From assembly GCA_040900215.1 (NCBI GenBank), contig JBBDZL010000027.1, positions 1-60,904 of the forward strand: DNA of 60,904 nt. Reading direction: 5' to 3'. This DNA comes from 9FT-COMBO-53-11 sp040900215. GTDB lineage: Bacteria > Patescibacteriota > WWE3 > 9FT-COMBO-53-11. Below are positions 38,291 to 46,152 of the stretch, piece by piece. Positions within the stretch are counted from its first letter, which is position 1, and each line of letters begins with the position of its first letter. The notes below the pieces were generated by a model. It worked only from the letters and a program-made list of their open reading frames with translations, was not told the DNA's origin and made no database searches. The position numbers were made by a program, and so were the translations under genes.

Positions 38291-39499
38291 ATGCGTAATT
38301 ACTCATTTCATAAAGCTTTAAATAAAAATGGCGGACCGAGAGCTTTTTATAACGGCCGGCCCATTCGTTTCCCCCGGGACCGGGGTGCCTATATCAATCC
38401 CGAAAGATTTGTTAATAAAGCCACCACCCAATCAGAACAAGCTAATTTTGTGCCACAGCATCAATTTAAGGACTTCCATTTGGAAGAAAGATTGCAGATC
38501 AATATCAAAGCCCGGGGATACGCGTCTCCGACTCCGATTCAAGACGCGGCTATTCAGCCGATCTTAGAAGGCAAGGACTTGATTGGATTGGCTAACACCG
38601 GCAGTGGCAAGACTGCCGCTTTTTTGCTGCCAATATTGCACCATCTAAGGCATTTTTCGGATCGTGAAGCGGCGGTTTTGATATTAGTCCCAACCAGGGA
38701 GCTGGCGAGTCAAATCGAAGAAGAGTTTAAAGCTTTCGCCTGGGGACTCAAACTTTATTCGGCTTTGTGCGTGGGAGGAGCCAGTATAAACCGCCAGATT
38801 GCAGTGCTTAACCGCCGCCCCCAAGTCATTATTGGAACTCCCGGACGACTTACTGATCTTTTTGACCGAAAGGTGCTGCGGTTGGACCGGATTCGAATTC
38901 TGGTTTTGGACGAGGTCGATAGAATGCTCGATATGGGTTTCATCAAAGACATTCGGTTCTTGGTCGCACAACTGCCAAGAGAACGTCAGTCTCTTTGTTT
39001 TAGCGCTACAATGCCGAAAGAAATTGAGCACTTAACGCAAGAATTGATGGTTGATCCAGTTGCAGTATCCGTCAAAACCGGAACGACTAGCGAATTTATT
39101 GAGCAAGACGTTATTCGCGCTTCTTCTAAAGAACAAAAGATAGAAATCTTAAACGGACTCTTACGCCAACCCGATTTTGATAAAGTCCTCATCTTTGGAA
39201 GAACCAAATGGGGCGTCCAAAAGCTAGCTGACAGCCTGGCTGCGCTGGGGCACACGACCGCATCAATCCACGGCAACAAGTCGCAACCGCAGCGCCGGCG
39301 CGCTCTGCAAGCCTTTAAAGAGGACCGAGTCGGGGTACTTGTCGCGACCGATGTAGCCGCCCGCGGACTGGATATTCCCGGAGTCAGCCACGTAATTAAC
39401 TTTGATCAACCAAATACTTATGACGACTATATACACAGGATTGGACGAACCGCCCGGGCCGGTAAACAGGGAAAAGCTCTGACTTTTGTTTCCAGCTAA
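38291..39499 (+). CDS. DEAD-box RNA helicase
   Basis: 402 residues. Basic N-terminal extension (about 1-50), then Q motif FKDFHLEERLQINIKARGYASPTPIQ, motif I ANTGSGKT, Ia PTRELASQ, II VLDEVDRMLDMGF (DEVD in place of DEAD), III FSATMP, V VGVLVATDVAARGLD, VI HRIGRTARAG. It unwinds RNA in ribosome assembly or decay; the short C-terminus lacks extra RNA-binding domains. A long leader suggests post-transcriptional control, as for cold-shock helicases. Followed at 9 nt by a GIY-YIG gene. Confidence 0.95.
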   Translation: MRNYSFHKALNKNGGPRAFYNGRPIRFPRDRGAYINPERFVNKATTQSEQANFVPQHQFKDFHLEERLQINIKARGYASPTPIQDAAIQPILEGKDLIGLANTGSGKTAAFLLPILHHLRHFSDREAAVLILVPTRELASQIEEEFKAFAWGLKLYSALCVGGASINRQIAVLNRRPQVIIGTPGRLTDLFDRKVLRLDRIRILVLDEVDRMLDMGFIKDIRFLVAQLPRERQSLCFSATMPKEIEHLTQELMVDPVAVSVKTGTTSEFIEQDVIRASSKEQKIEILNGLLRQPDFDKVLIFGRTKWGVQKLADSLAALGHTTASIHGNKSQPQRRRALQAFKEDRVGVLVATDVAARGLDIPGVSHVINFDQPNTYDDYIHRIGRTARAGKQGKALTFVSS

Positions 39500-39508
39500 T
39501 TCATAAAG

Positions 39509-39778
39509 GTGTCGTATTTTGTCTACATCCTCCGCACTTCTTCAAACACGCTTTACACAGGCCAGACGGGCAATCTAGAACGCCGGCTCAAAGAACACGC
39601 GGAGAAATCTTCCAGATCGGCGAAATATACGCGGTACTTTCCTTCATTTGAATTGGTCTACACAGAAAAGTTTCCTTCAAGAATTGAAGCGATGCGCAGA
39701 GAAATCCAACTTAAACGGTGGCCAAAATCTAAAAAGGAGGCTTTAATCTCGGGAGATCTAAAACTTGGCATAAATTAG
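39509..39778 (+). CDS. GIY-YIG nuclease superfamily protein (URI-type), second copy
   Basis: 89 residues with a GTG start (39509) preceded by AAAGG. FVYILRTSSNTLYTGQTGNLERRLKEH, SAKYTRYF, EAMRREIQLKRWPKSKKEALISGDL: complete GIY-YIG core. About half identical by eye to the protein at 32367, so a paralogous pair. Its last codons contain the -35 box of the next promoter. Confidence 0.88.
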   Translation: MSYFVYILRTSSNTLYTGQTGNLERRLKEHAEKSSRSAKYTRYFPSFELVYTEKFPSRIEAMRREIQLKRWPKSKKEALISGDLKLGIN

Positions 39779-39794
39779 TTTCTCGGGTTATAAT
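39765..39794 (+). promoter_or_regulatory. sigma70 promoter of the DsbA-like gene
   Basis: TTGGCA (39765-39770), 18 bp, TATAAT (39789-39794); ATG at 39810, so a leader of about 8 nt. Confidence 0.65.
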
Positions 39795-39809
39795 GTTACT
39801 GTTACTAAA

Positions 39810-40439
39810 ATGAAAAAACTGCTGATTTGGGCATTAATAGTTTTTGGGCTGATCGGCGCCACCTGGGGAATGGCGCAGCTCGCCAGTTCTCCCGGAAACC
39901 AAACCACCACTTTTGCGACGGAGATTTCCGATTCCGATTGGGTCAAAGGAGATAAGGATGCCTCCGTTGTCTTAATCGAATACAGTGATTTACAATGTCC
40001 GGCCTGCGCCGCTTACGCCCCGCTGGTGAATCAGATCTTGGGAGAATTCGGCGACCGAATCGCCTTTGTCTACCGGCACTTCCCGCTCCCCAGTCACAAA
40101 AATGCCGAACCGGCGGCCCTGGCGGCGGAAGCCGCCGGGAAGCAAGGAAAGTTCTGGGAGATGGTAGAGCTGATCTTTACCAACCAAACCGCCTGGGCCG
40201 AGCAGGCCGACGCTCGGGAAACCTTCACCGCCTATGCTCAACAACTGGAGCTGGATCTTAACCGCTTCCAAACCGATCGGGATTCCAACACGCTCCGAGA
40301 CCGGATCCGCGCCGACTACGCCGGGGCGATCGCCGTGGTCAATTACACCCCCACTTTTTTCTTGAACGGAATTAAGATTCAAAACCCTCGCAGCTACGAC
40401 GAATTCCGCGAGCTTATTCTCCAAGAACTTTCCCGATAG
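39810..40439 (+). CDS. DsbA-like thiol-disulfide oxidoreductase, membrane-anchored
   Basis: 209 residues. N-terminal signal anchor (about 4-22), then a thioredoxin fold with active site CPAC (YSDLQCPACAAYAPL, about 61-64), RHFPLPSHKNAEPAALAAEAA typical of DsbA_4-type proteins, and the cis-proline loop NYTPTFFLNG. It introduces or isomerises disulfides outside the membrane. Followed by DoxX and NDH-2, a plausible electron route from thiols to quinone (inference). Confidence 0.92.
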   Translation: MKKLLIWALIVFGLIGATWGMAQLASSPGNQTTTFATEISDSDWVKGDKDASVVLIEYSDLQCPACAAYAPLVNQILGEFGDRIAFVYRHFPLPSHKNAEPAALAAEAAGKQGKFWEMVELIFTNQTAWAEQADARETFTAYAQQLELDLNRFQTDRDSNTLRDRIRADYAGAIAVVNYTPTFFLNGIKIQNPRSYDEFRELILQELSR

Positions 40440-40470
40440 ACTCCCGATCCCCAAAAAAGTTAAGCTAAGG

Positions 40471-40497
40471 AATGCTCAAAGGAGGTGAGGTGCGATG
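40471..40497 (+). CDS. possible 8-codon leader ORF before doxX
   Basis: ATG at 40471 encodes MLKGGEVR and stops at TGA overlapping the doxX start (ATGA). The doxX Shine-Dalgarno (AAAGGAGGTGA, 40478-40488) lies inside it. It could couple or attenuate doxX translation, or be chance. Confidence 0.25.
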
Positions 40498-40971
40498 ACA
40501 AATTGGCAAAAGATAACGCTTCTTCTCCTTCGAGTGGCCCTGGGCTGGATCTTCCTCTACTCCGGTCTAAACAAAGTTCTCAATCCGGAGTGGACCGCCG
40601 CCGGCTATCTCAAAGGGGCCAAAACCTTCACCGATCTCTACCAGTGGTTTGCGGCCGATGCCCACATCGGCTGGGTTAGCTTTCTGAACCAGTGGGGACA
40701 AACGCTAATCGGGGCGGCATTGATCCTGGGAATCGGCGTTCGGATCGCTTCCTGGGGCGGGGCCTTGATGATGCTGCTCTACTACTTCCCGGTCCTAACT
40801 TTTCCCAAAATCGGCGCCAACAGCTACTTGGTGGATGAACACATCATCTATGCGCTGGTTTTCCTGTTCTTGGGAGCGCTAGGGGCGCAAGGCACTTGGG
40901 GAATTTATAGCTGGCTGAAGGCAAGAGGAATAAATCAGAAAGTCCCTTGGTTGGCAAAACTGCTGGGTTGA
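40495..40971 (+). CDS. DoxX-family membrane protein
   Basis: 158 residues, four helices. ITLLLLRVALGWIFLYSGLNKVLNP at the N-terminus, GQTLIGAALILGIGVRIASWGGALMMLLYYF in the middle and DEHIIYALVFLFLGA near the end match DoxX. Family members are associated with respiratory or thiol-redox processes and some are quinone-linked. Strong ribosome site AAAGGAGGTGA 6 nt before the ATG, which is exceptional in this window. Lies between the DsbA-like and NDH-2 genes. Confidence 0.9.
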   Translation: MTNWQKITLLLLRVALGWIFLYSGLNKVLNPEWTAAGYLKGAKTFTDLYQWFAADAHIGWVSFLNQWGQTLIGAALILGIGVRIASWGGALMMLLYYFPVLTFPKIGANSYLVDEHIIYALVFLFLGALGAQGTWGIYSWLKARGINQKVPWLAKLLG

Positions 40972-40975
40972 GAGG

Positions 40976-41088
40976 AAATGGACGGCCGCCTTCAGCGACC
41001 TAGATTCGGCGAATAGCCGAATAACGGCCGCCTTTGGCGACCTAGCATTTAGCGCCATAGCGCTGGCGCACTATAGCGACTGAAATGA
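40976..41088 (+). repeat. GAC/TAG hairpin repeat, locus B (two units, 5' of ndh)
   Basis: Two tandem units: AAATG-GAC-GGCCGCC..GCGACC-TAG, a linker hairpin ATTCGGC/GCCGAAT, then AAC-GGCCGCC-TTT-GGCGACC-TAG, and a terminal CATTT hairpin whose AAATG contains the ndh ATG (41085). Positions 41040-41088 are identical to locus A. Confidence 0.85.
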
Positions 41089-42254
41089 CTGGCAAAAATC
41101 CTGAGTTAAATATCGTCATCCTGGGCGGCGGCTTTGGAGGTTTCCGCGCGGCGATGGAGTTGCAAAAGTCCCTCGGCCGGAACAAGAAATACAAAATAAT
41201 CTTGATCGACCGAAACACTTTCCACCTCTACACCCCCAGCCTTTACGAGGTCGCCACCGGGGAGTTGTCTTCGCGGTGCGTTTTGCTCCCCTACCACCGC
41301 TGTCTGGAAGGCCGGCGGGCGGAGTTCCTGAACGCCACCGCGACGGAACTGGATCCGGTCAAAAAGATCCTCCGCACCTCATCCGGCGACCGAATTTCCT
41401 ACTGGAAATTGGTCTTCGCCCTAGGGGCCGATACCGAAGATTTTGGCATCCCGGGGGTGTCCCAGTACGGACTGGGGCTCAAATCGGTGGCCGATGCCGA
41501 GCGCGTCCGCCAGCACCTGGCCCGCTGCGCTGTTACTAAAGGCCGGCCGATTAAAGTGATTGTGGGAGGGGGCGGGTTCACCGGCGTGGAAGTCGCCGGG
41601 GAGCTCACCAATTACCGGGGATGCCCGATCGAGGTGACCATTGTGGAGGCGGCCCCGCGGATTCTGGGAGGAATGCCTGAAAAGATCTCGAAAGCCGCGG
41701 CGAAGAGGCTCAATCTTCTCGGAGTGAAAATCGCCGTTTCTTCCCCCATCAAGGAGGTCGAGCCAAGCGAACTCCGACTCGCCACCGGCCGCCGCCTCCC
41801 CTACGACGTCCTGATCTGGACCGCCGGGGTGCGGGGGTCGCGCTTTCTGGATCCCAAAGTTTTCCCGCTCGATAAAAGGAAGGCGTTGATTGTGGATAAG
41901 TATCTCCGAGTGAAGGGATTTGAGGACATCTATGCGATTGGCGATTCGGCCGGGACGGGAGTACCCTGGACCGGGATCAAGGCCGAAGAGGATGCGAAGA
42001 CCGCCGCCCGCAATATCGCCGCCTTCGCCAAAGGGCGGAGGCTGAAAGAGTTTAAGGTCTTTGATCCCGCCTTCATTGTTCCGGTCGGGAAGAACTGGGC
42101 GATCGCCAAGATCGGAAAGGTGATTTTCGAAGGAAGGGCCGCCTCAATCCTGAAAGACTTGGTCCTGCTCCGCTACCTAACCACGATCCTGCCGTTAGGA
42201 AAAGCGTTTAAGTCCTGGTGGGGCGGGGAATGCGAGGTACTGGGGATTAAATAA
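41085..42254 (+). CDS. ndh: type II NADH dehydrogenase (NDH-2)
   Basis: 389 residues. FAD-binding IVILGGGFGGFRAAMEL (about 10-26), NADH-binding VIVGGGGFTGVEVAGEL (about 161-177), and the FAD-contacting YAIGDSAGTG near residue 285. NDH-2 oxidises NADH and reduces quinone at the membrane without pumping protons; the C-terminal amphipathic region (ILKDLVLLRYLTTILPLGKAFKSW) would attach it. No other respiratory genes are in view. The start codon is embedded in the hairpin repeat; convergent overlap of 8 bp with gltX. Confidence 0.93.
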   Translation: MTGKNPELNIVILGGGFGGFRAAMELQKSLGRNKKYKIILIDRNTFHLYTPSLYEVATGELSSRCVLLPYHRCLEGRRAEFLNATATELDPVKKILRTSSGDRISYWKLVFALGADTEDFGIPGVSQYGLGLKSVADAERVRQHLARCAVTKGRPIKVIVGGGGFTGVEVAGELTNYRGCPIEVTIVEAAPRILGGMPEKISKAAAKRLNLLGVKIAVSSPIKEVEPSELRLATGRRLPYDVLIWTAGVRGSRFLDPKVFPLDKRKALIVDKYLRVKGFEDIYAIGDSAGTGVPWTGIKAEEDAKTAARNIAAFAKGRRLKEFKVFDPAFIVPVGKNWAIAKIGKVIFEGRAASILKDLVLLRYLTTILPLGKAFKSWWGGECEVLGIK

Positions 42255-43710
42255 TTTTCAAGGCTCCCTTAATCCGGGCCGAGGTTTTTTCCGGGCCGAG
42301 AACCGAGATGCTTTCAAAGAGCGGTGGAGAAACGGTTTGGCCGGTCACGGCCACCCGCAGCAGCATAAAGAGCGCGGGGGCTTCCCAGCCCTTCACGGCG
42401 GCGAGAGCCCGCGTCTTTTTCTCCAGGGATTCGGCTTTCCAGTCCGATTGGCTCTCAAAAAGATGGAGGACCGCGGTGAGCTTCTCGGCCGCCGATCCGG
42501 CTGATTCATTTCGGCTGATCAGCTCTTCCTTGGTCCAAGCCACATCGTTAAAGAAAAAGCCCGCCAGCGCCTCAAACTCCCCCAGCTTTTTGATCCGCTC
42601 CCGCACCAACGGGACAATCTTCTCCAAAAGGACCGGATCGACCTCCAACCCCCGATACTGCTTGAGGTAATCTTTTAATCTGCTGCCTAATTGCCTACTG
42701 TCTAATTGCCTGATATATTCCCCGTTCATCCAATCCAGCTTCTCGCGGTCAAAAACCGGCGCGCTGGTTGAAATCCGCCGGAGATCAAACTTTCGAACGA
42801 AATCTTCCAATTCAAAAACCTCTTTTCCCTCCGGGTGAGACCAGCCAAGGAGCGCTAGGAAATTCAGCAGGGCCTCCGGGAGGTAGCCCTCTTCCTTGAA
42901 CTCCAGAATACCGACCGACCCGTGGCGTTTGGAGAGCTTGGCGTGGCTGGATTCCCGCAGAACCGGGAAGTGGGCGAAGTGAGGCAGATCCCAGCCGAAA
43001 GCCCGATAGAGGAGAACGTGCTTCGGCGTGGAGGAGATCCACTCCTCTCCTCTTAGAACATGGGTCACCTTCATCAGGTGGTCGTCCACCACCACCGCGA
43101 GGTGGTAGGTCGGGTAGCCGTCTGATTTGATCAGAACCTGGTCGTCGAGAACGCTGTTTTCGAAGCGGATCTCCCCCCGGACCAGATCGGTAAAAGAGGT
43201 CTCGCCCTCATCCGGAACCTTGAGCCGGATCACGAACTTTTCCTTCTTGGCGCGCTCCGCCGCCGCTTTGGGATCCAGCTTCCGGCAGAAGCGGTCGTAG
43301 CGCGGCGACCGGCCTTCGCGCTGCGCTTTCTGGCGGATTTCTTCCAGCCGGGTTTCGCTGCAGAAACAGTAGTAGGCGTGGTCTTTTTGGATAAGTTCTT
43401 CGGCGTGCTGGAGGTAGATCGGCAGCCGCTCGGATTGGCGAAGCGGACCTTCGTCCCAACTCAATCCCAGCCAGTTCAGGGCTTCCAGAATCTGGCCCTC
43501 GGCTTCCGGCAGGAAGCGGGATCGGTCGGTGTCTTCAATTCGAAGGATAAACTGGCCCTTGTTTTGCCGGGCAAAAGCCCAATTGAAGAGAGCGACATAG
43601 GCGGTGCCGACGTGGGGAGCGCCGGTGGGAGAGGGGGCAATTCGGGTAATCGTTTTGGACGCGATCTTACGATCGCTAGCAAATCTTACTGCGTTCGATT
43701 TGTCTTTCAT
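42247..43710 (-). CDS. gltX: glutamyl-tRNA synthetase
   Basis: 487 residues. Class I: HIGH-type APSPTGAPHVGTAY (about 26-39, HVGT), RIEDTDRSR, CFCSETRLEE, and KLSKRHGS (about 255). Charges tRNA-Glu, such as that at 26.1 kb, and in many bacteria also tRNA-Gln. A tract of TGCCTAA-like words (42682-42713) encodes RQLDSRQLGSRLKD, an apparent repeat-generated insertion in the C-terminal domain. Divergent from the anchored unknown at 43739. Confidence 0.96.
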   Translation of the reverse strand: MKDKSNAVRFASDRKIASKTITRIAPSPTGAPHVGTAYVALFNWAFARQNKGQFILRIEDTDRSRFLPEAEGQILEALNWLGLSWDEGPLRQSERLPIYLQHAEELIQKDHAYYCFCSETRLEEIRQKAQREGRSPRYDRFCRKLDPKAAAERAKKEKFVIRLKVPDEGETSFTDLVRGEIRFENSVLDDQVLIKSDGYPTYHLAVVVDDHLMKVTHVLRGEEWISSTPKHVLLYRAFGWDLPHFAHFPVLRESSHAKLSKRHGSVGILEFKEEGYLPEALLNFLALLGWSHPEGKEVFELEDFVRKFDLRRISTSAPVFDREKLDWMNGEYIRQLDSRQLGSRLKDYLKQYRGLEVDPVLLEKIVPLVRERIKKLGEFEALAGFFFNDVAWTKEELISRNESAGSAAEKLTAVLHLFESQSDWKAESLEKKTRALAAVKGWEAPALFMLLRVAVTGQTVSPPLFESISVLGPEKTSARIKGALKII

Positions 43711-43738
43711 ATCCGATAAATACTAACATTACCCTATT

Positions 43739-44833
43739 ATGGCCCTATATGAATTCGCCGCTACGGTCCGACGGGGAATCATCTATCTGGCGCTGGGAAT
43801 CGCCGCCCTAATTGTCCTGTATTTTCTCTACAAACTGGCAGTTAATATCTACTTAACCATCAACCCCCCGCCCGAACCGCCCCCCACCGTTGGGTTTGGC
43901 AAACTGCCCGAACTAAGACTCCCTTCCTTGGAAGTCAAGGGAGATCCAACCTATATCCTGGAAACTCCGACCGGCGCCCTCCCCGAGTTTGATGACCGGG
44001 CCTCAGTAGTAGCGATGGTGCCGGTCCAACCCACACTTTTAGGAGAGCAGAAAGCCCGCGAGCTGGCGAATGAGCTGGATTTCGGGGGAGAGGGAGACTT
44101 GAGCGCGGATAAGAAATTCCTGACGTTCCGGGATTCGACCGATTCCCGCACGCTGGTCGTCAATGTCACCACCCAGAACTTTTCCCTCGCGACGAGTCTC
44201 GCCCGCATCAGCGGGCTCCAGAAGGGATCGGCCGCCACCGGAACGGAAGCGGTCAAAGAATCCCAAGAACTGCTATCCAGATTAGGGCGGCACAAATTCG
44301 GATTTGAGGCGGGCAATCAAACTACCTCGTTCCGAATCGCCAACTCGCAAGGGACGGCCGCCGCCGGCTCTCTCTCGGAAGCCCACTTCACCGAGGTGAA
44401 CTTCTTCCGCTCTCTCACCGAGATCGGCGACCAAAACTACCCCATCATGCCGGCCGATCCCAAGGTCGGCCTCATCCAAACTTGGATCACGACCGGCCTC
44501 AAGCCGGAGATCAATAACACCCTGGGAATTGTCTACAATGCCCAACAGACTGAGATTGACAAAACCAAAGTGGAAACGTACCCGCTAAGGAACGTAATGG
44601 ACTCCTGGGAAGAAATAAAAGCCGGCCAAGGAACCGCCTACGTCGGTTCGACCGAGGACCTGCGCACCGTCCAAATCAATTCCATTACCCTAGCCTACTT
44701 CGATGACGCCGTTCACCAAGATTACCTGCAGCCGATCTACGTTTTCTCCGGCGTGGCTAAAACGGCCAGTAATAAGGAAGTGGAGTTTTTCGCCTACTCG
44801 CGAGCGGTCTCAAACTCGTGGATTGAGGAATAG
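43739..44833 (+). CDS. single-TM protein with large outside domain, unknown
   Basis: 364 residues. MALYEFAATVRRGIIYLALGIAALIVLYFLYKL gives one N-terminal anchor, followed by a Pro-rich neck (NPPPEPPP) and an extracytoplasmic domain with beta-rich, Asp/Ser-rich sequence and no cysteines. I do not recognise the family. Lone plus-strand gene between divergent gltX and convergent aspS. No Shine-Dalgarno before the ATG. Confidence 0.75.
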   Translation: MALYEFAATVRRGIIYLALGIAALIVLYFLYKLAVNIYLTINPPPEPPPTVGFGKLPELRLPSLEVKGDPTYILETPTGALPEFDDRASVVAMVPVQPTLLGEQKARELANELDFGGEGDLSADKKFLTFRDSTDSRTLVVNVTTQNFSLATSLARISGLQKGSAATGTEAVKESQELLSRLGRHKFGFEAGNQTTSFRIANSQGTAAAGSLSEAHFTEVNFFRSLTEIGDQNYPIMPADPKVGLIQTWITTGLKPEINNTLGIVYNAQQTEIDKTKVETYPLRNVMDSWEEIKAGQGTAYVGSTEDLRTVQINSITLAYFDDAVHQDYLQPIYVFSGVAKTASNKEVEFFAYSRAVSNSWIEE

Positions 44834-44834
44834 A

Positions 44835-46148
44835 TTAAGCTAGCCGGCGGTCGACCCGGTTCATGTCCCGAGGGAAAAGGCTCGCCTCGCGAATGTTAGC
44901 AAGCCCCAAGATCTGCATCGTTACCCGTTCGGCCCCAATCGCAAACCCGCCGTGAGGCGGCATCCCGTACTTGAACGCTTCCAGATATAGTTCGAAGTCT
45001 TTCGGGTCGTTCCCCCACTTCTTGATATTAGCGACCAACTTGTCGTATTCGTGAATCCGCTGTCCGCCGGTCACCCACTCCAGCCCCCGCCCCAAGAGGT
45101 CAAAGCTTAGGGTAAATTCGGGATCCTCTGGATCGGGATGGGTGTAGAAAGGACGCTTGGCGGTCGGAAAATGGGTGATGAAAACCATCTCCGAACCGTG
45201 TTTTTTCTTCGCCCATTCGCAGATGTCTTTCTCGTCTTCGGGAGAGAGGTCAGGATCACCCTTTACGTCCCGACCAAACTCTTTGAAAATGATCTCCTGC
45301 GCCTCTCTCAGCTTCAACCGGGGAAAGGGGGATTTGTAGGTTGGGATTTCCGCCTGGTAAAGCGCCAATTCCCCTTTCGAACGCTCTCTAACACCCTCGA
45401 ATATCCCCAAAATTACTTTCTCGGCTGTTGCCAAAACATCTCCCCAGCTTTCGATGAAACCCATCTCGCAATCAAGACTCACGTATTCCGACAGATGGCG
45501 CGTTGTCTCCGAGGGTTCGGCCCGAAAAGCTTTGGTTACAGTGAAGACCCGTTCAAAGACCCCCACCATAATCTGCTTGTAAAGTTGAGGACTTTGGCCC
45601 AAGTAGGCTTTCTTTTCGTAATAATCAACCGGAAAAACCTGCGCTCCTCCTTCCGTCACCGAAGGCACGATCGTCGGCGCTTGGAATTCCGTAAAGTCCA
45701 TCCCCTGCAATGAATTACGAAAAGAATCCACAATTGCTTCTTGAACTTTGAAAACCGCTTTTATTTTTGGGTGGCGCAGGGTCAAGGGACGATAGTCCAA
45801 AAGGGTCGGAAGCTCAACTCCCAAATCCTTTTTGGCGGTGTCGAAAGGAAGGGCCTGGGCGGCGGAGATCTTCGTCAATTTGGAAACCTTGACCTCCACT
45901 TTCCCGGTCGCAAGATCGGGATTAATATTCTTCTTCTCCCTTTCCTTTAGTTCCCCTTCCGCCTCGATCACATCCTGAACCCGGAGATCCTTAGCTTCCG
46001 CCCCGCAAACGAGCTGAATAATCCCGGTCCGGTCAATCAAATCGATAAAAACCAACTTGCCGTGGTCGCGGCGATTGAAAACCCAACCGGCGAGGCGCAC
46101 TTCTTTTCCGATTTTCTTGGTGGTTTCGGCGGCGAGAGTTCTTTCCAC
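44835..46148 (-). CDS. aspS: aspartyl-tRNA synthetase, archaeal type (probably non-discriminating)
   Basis: 437 residues with a GTG start, MERTLAAETTKKIGKEVRLAGWV. OB fold, motif 2 FRAEPSETTRHLSEYVSLDCEMGF, motif 3 GGFAIGAERVTMQILGLANIREASLFPRD. The bacterial GAD insertion (about 100 residues) is absent, as in archaeal/eukaryotic AspRS; many such enzymes charge both tRNA-Asp and tRNA-Asn and need GatCAB. The GTG lies 4 nt after the rel stop; upstream ATGs (46199, 46214) would overlap rel and add residues not seen in the family. Confidence 0.9.
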   Translation of the reverse strand: MERTLAAETTKKIGKEVRLAGWVFNRRDHGKLVFIDLIDRTGIIQLVCGAEAKDLRVQDVIEAEGELKEREKKNINPDLATGKVEVKVSKLTKISAAQALPFDTAKKDLGVELPTLLDYRPLTLRHPKIKAVFKVQEAIVDSFRNSLQGMDFTEFQAPTIVPSVTEGGAQVFPVDYYEKKAYLGQSPQLYKQIMVGVFERVFTVTKAFRAEPSETTRHLSEYVSLDCEMGFIESWGDVLATAEKVILGIFEGVRERSKGELALYQAEIPTYKSPFPRLKLREAQEIIFKEFGRDVKGDPDLSPEDEKDICEWAKKKHGSEMVFITHFPTAKRPFYTHPDPEDPEFTLSFDLLGRGLEWVTGGQRIHEYDKLVANIKKWGNDPKDFELYLEAFKYGMPPHGGFAIGAERVTMQILGLANIREASLFPRDMNRVDRRLA

Positions 46149-46152
46149 GCTC

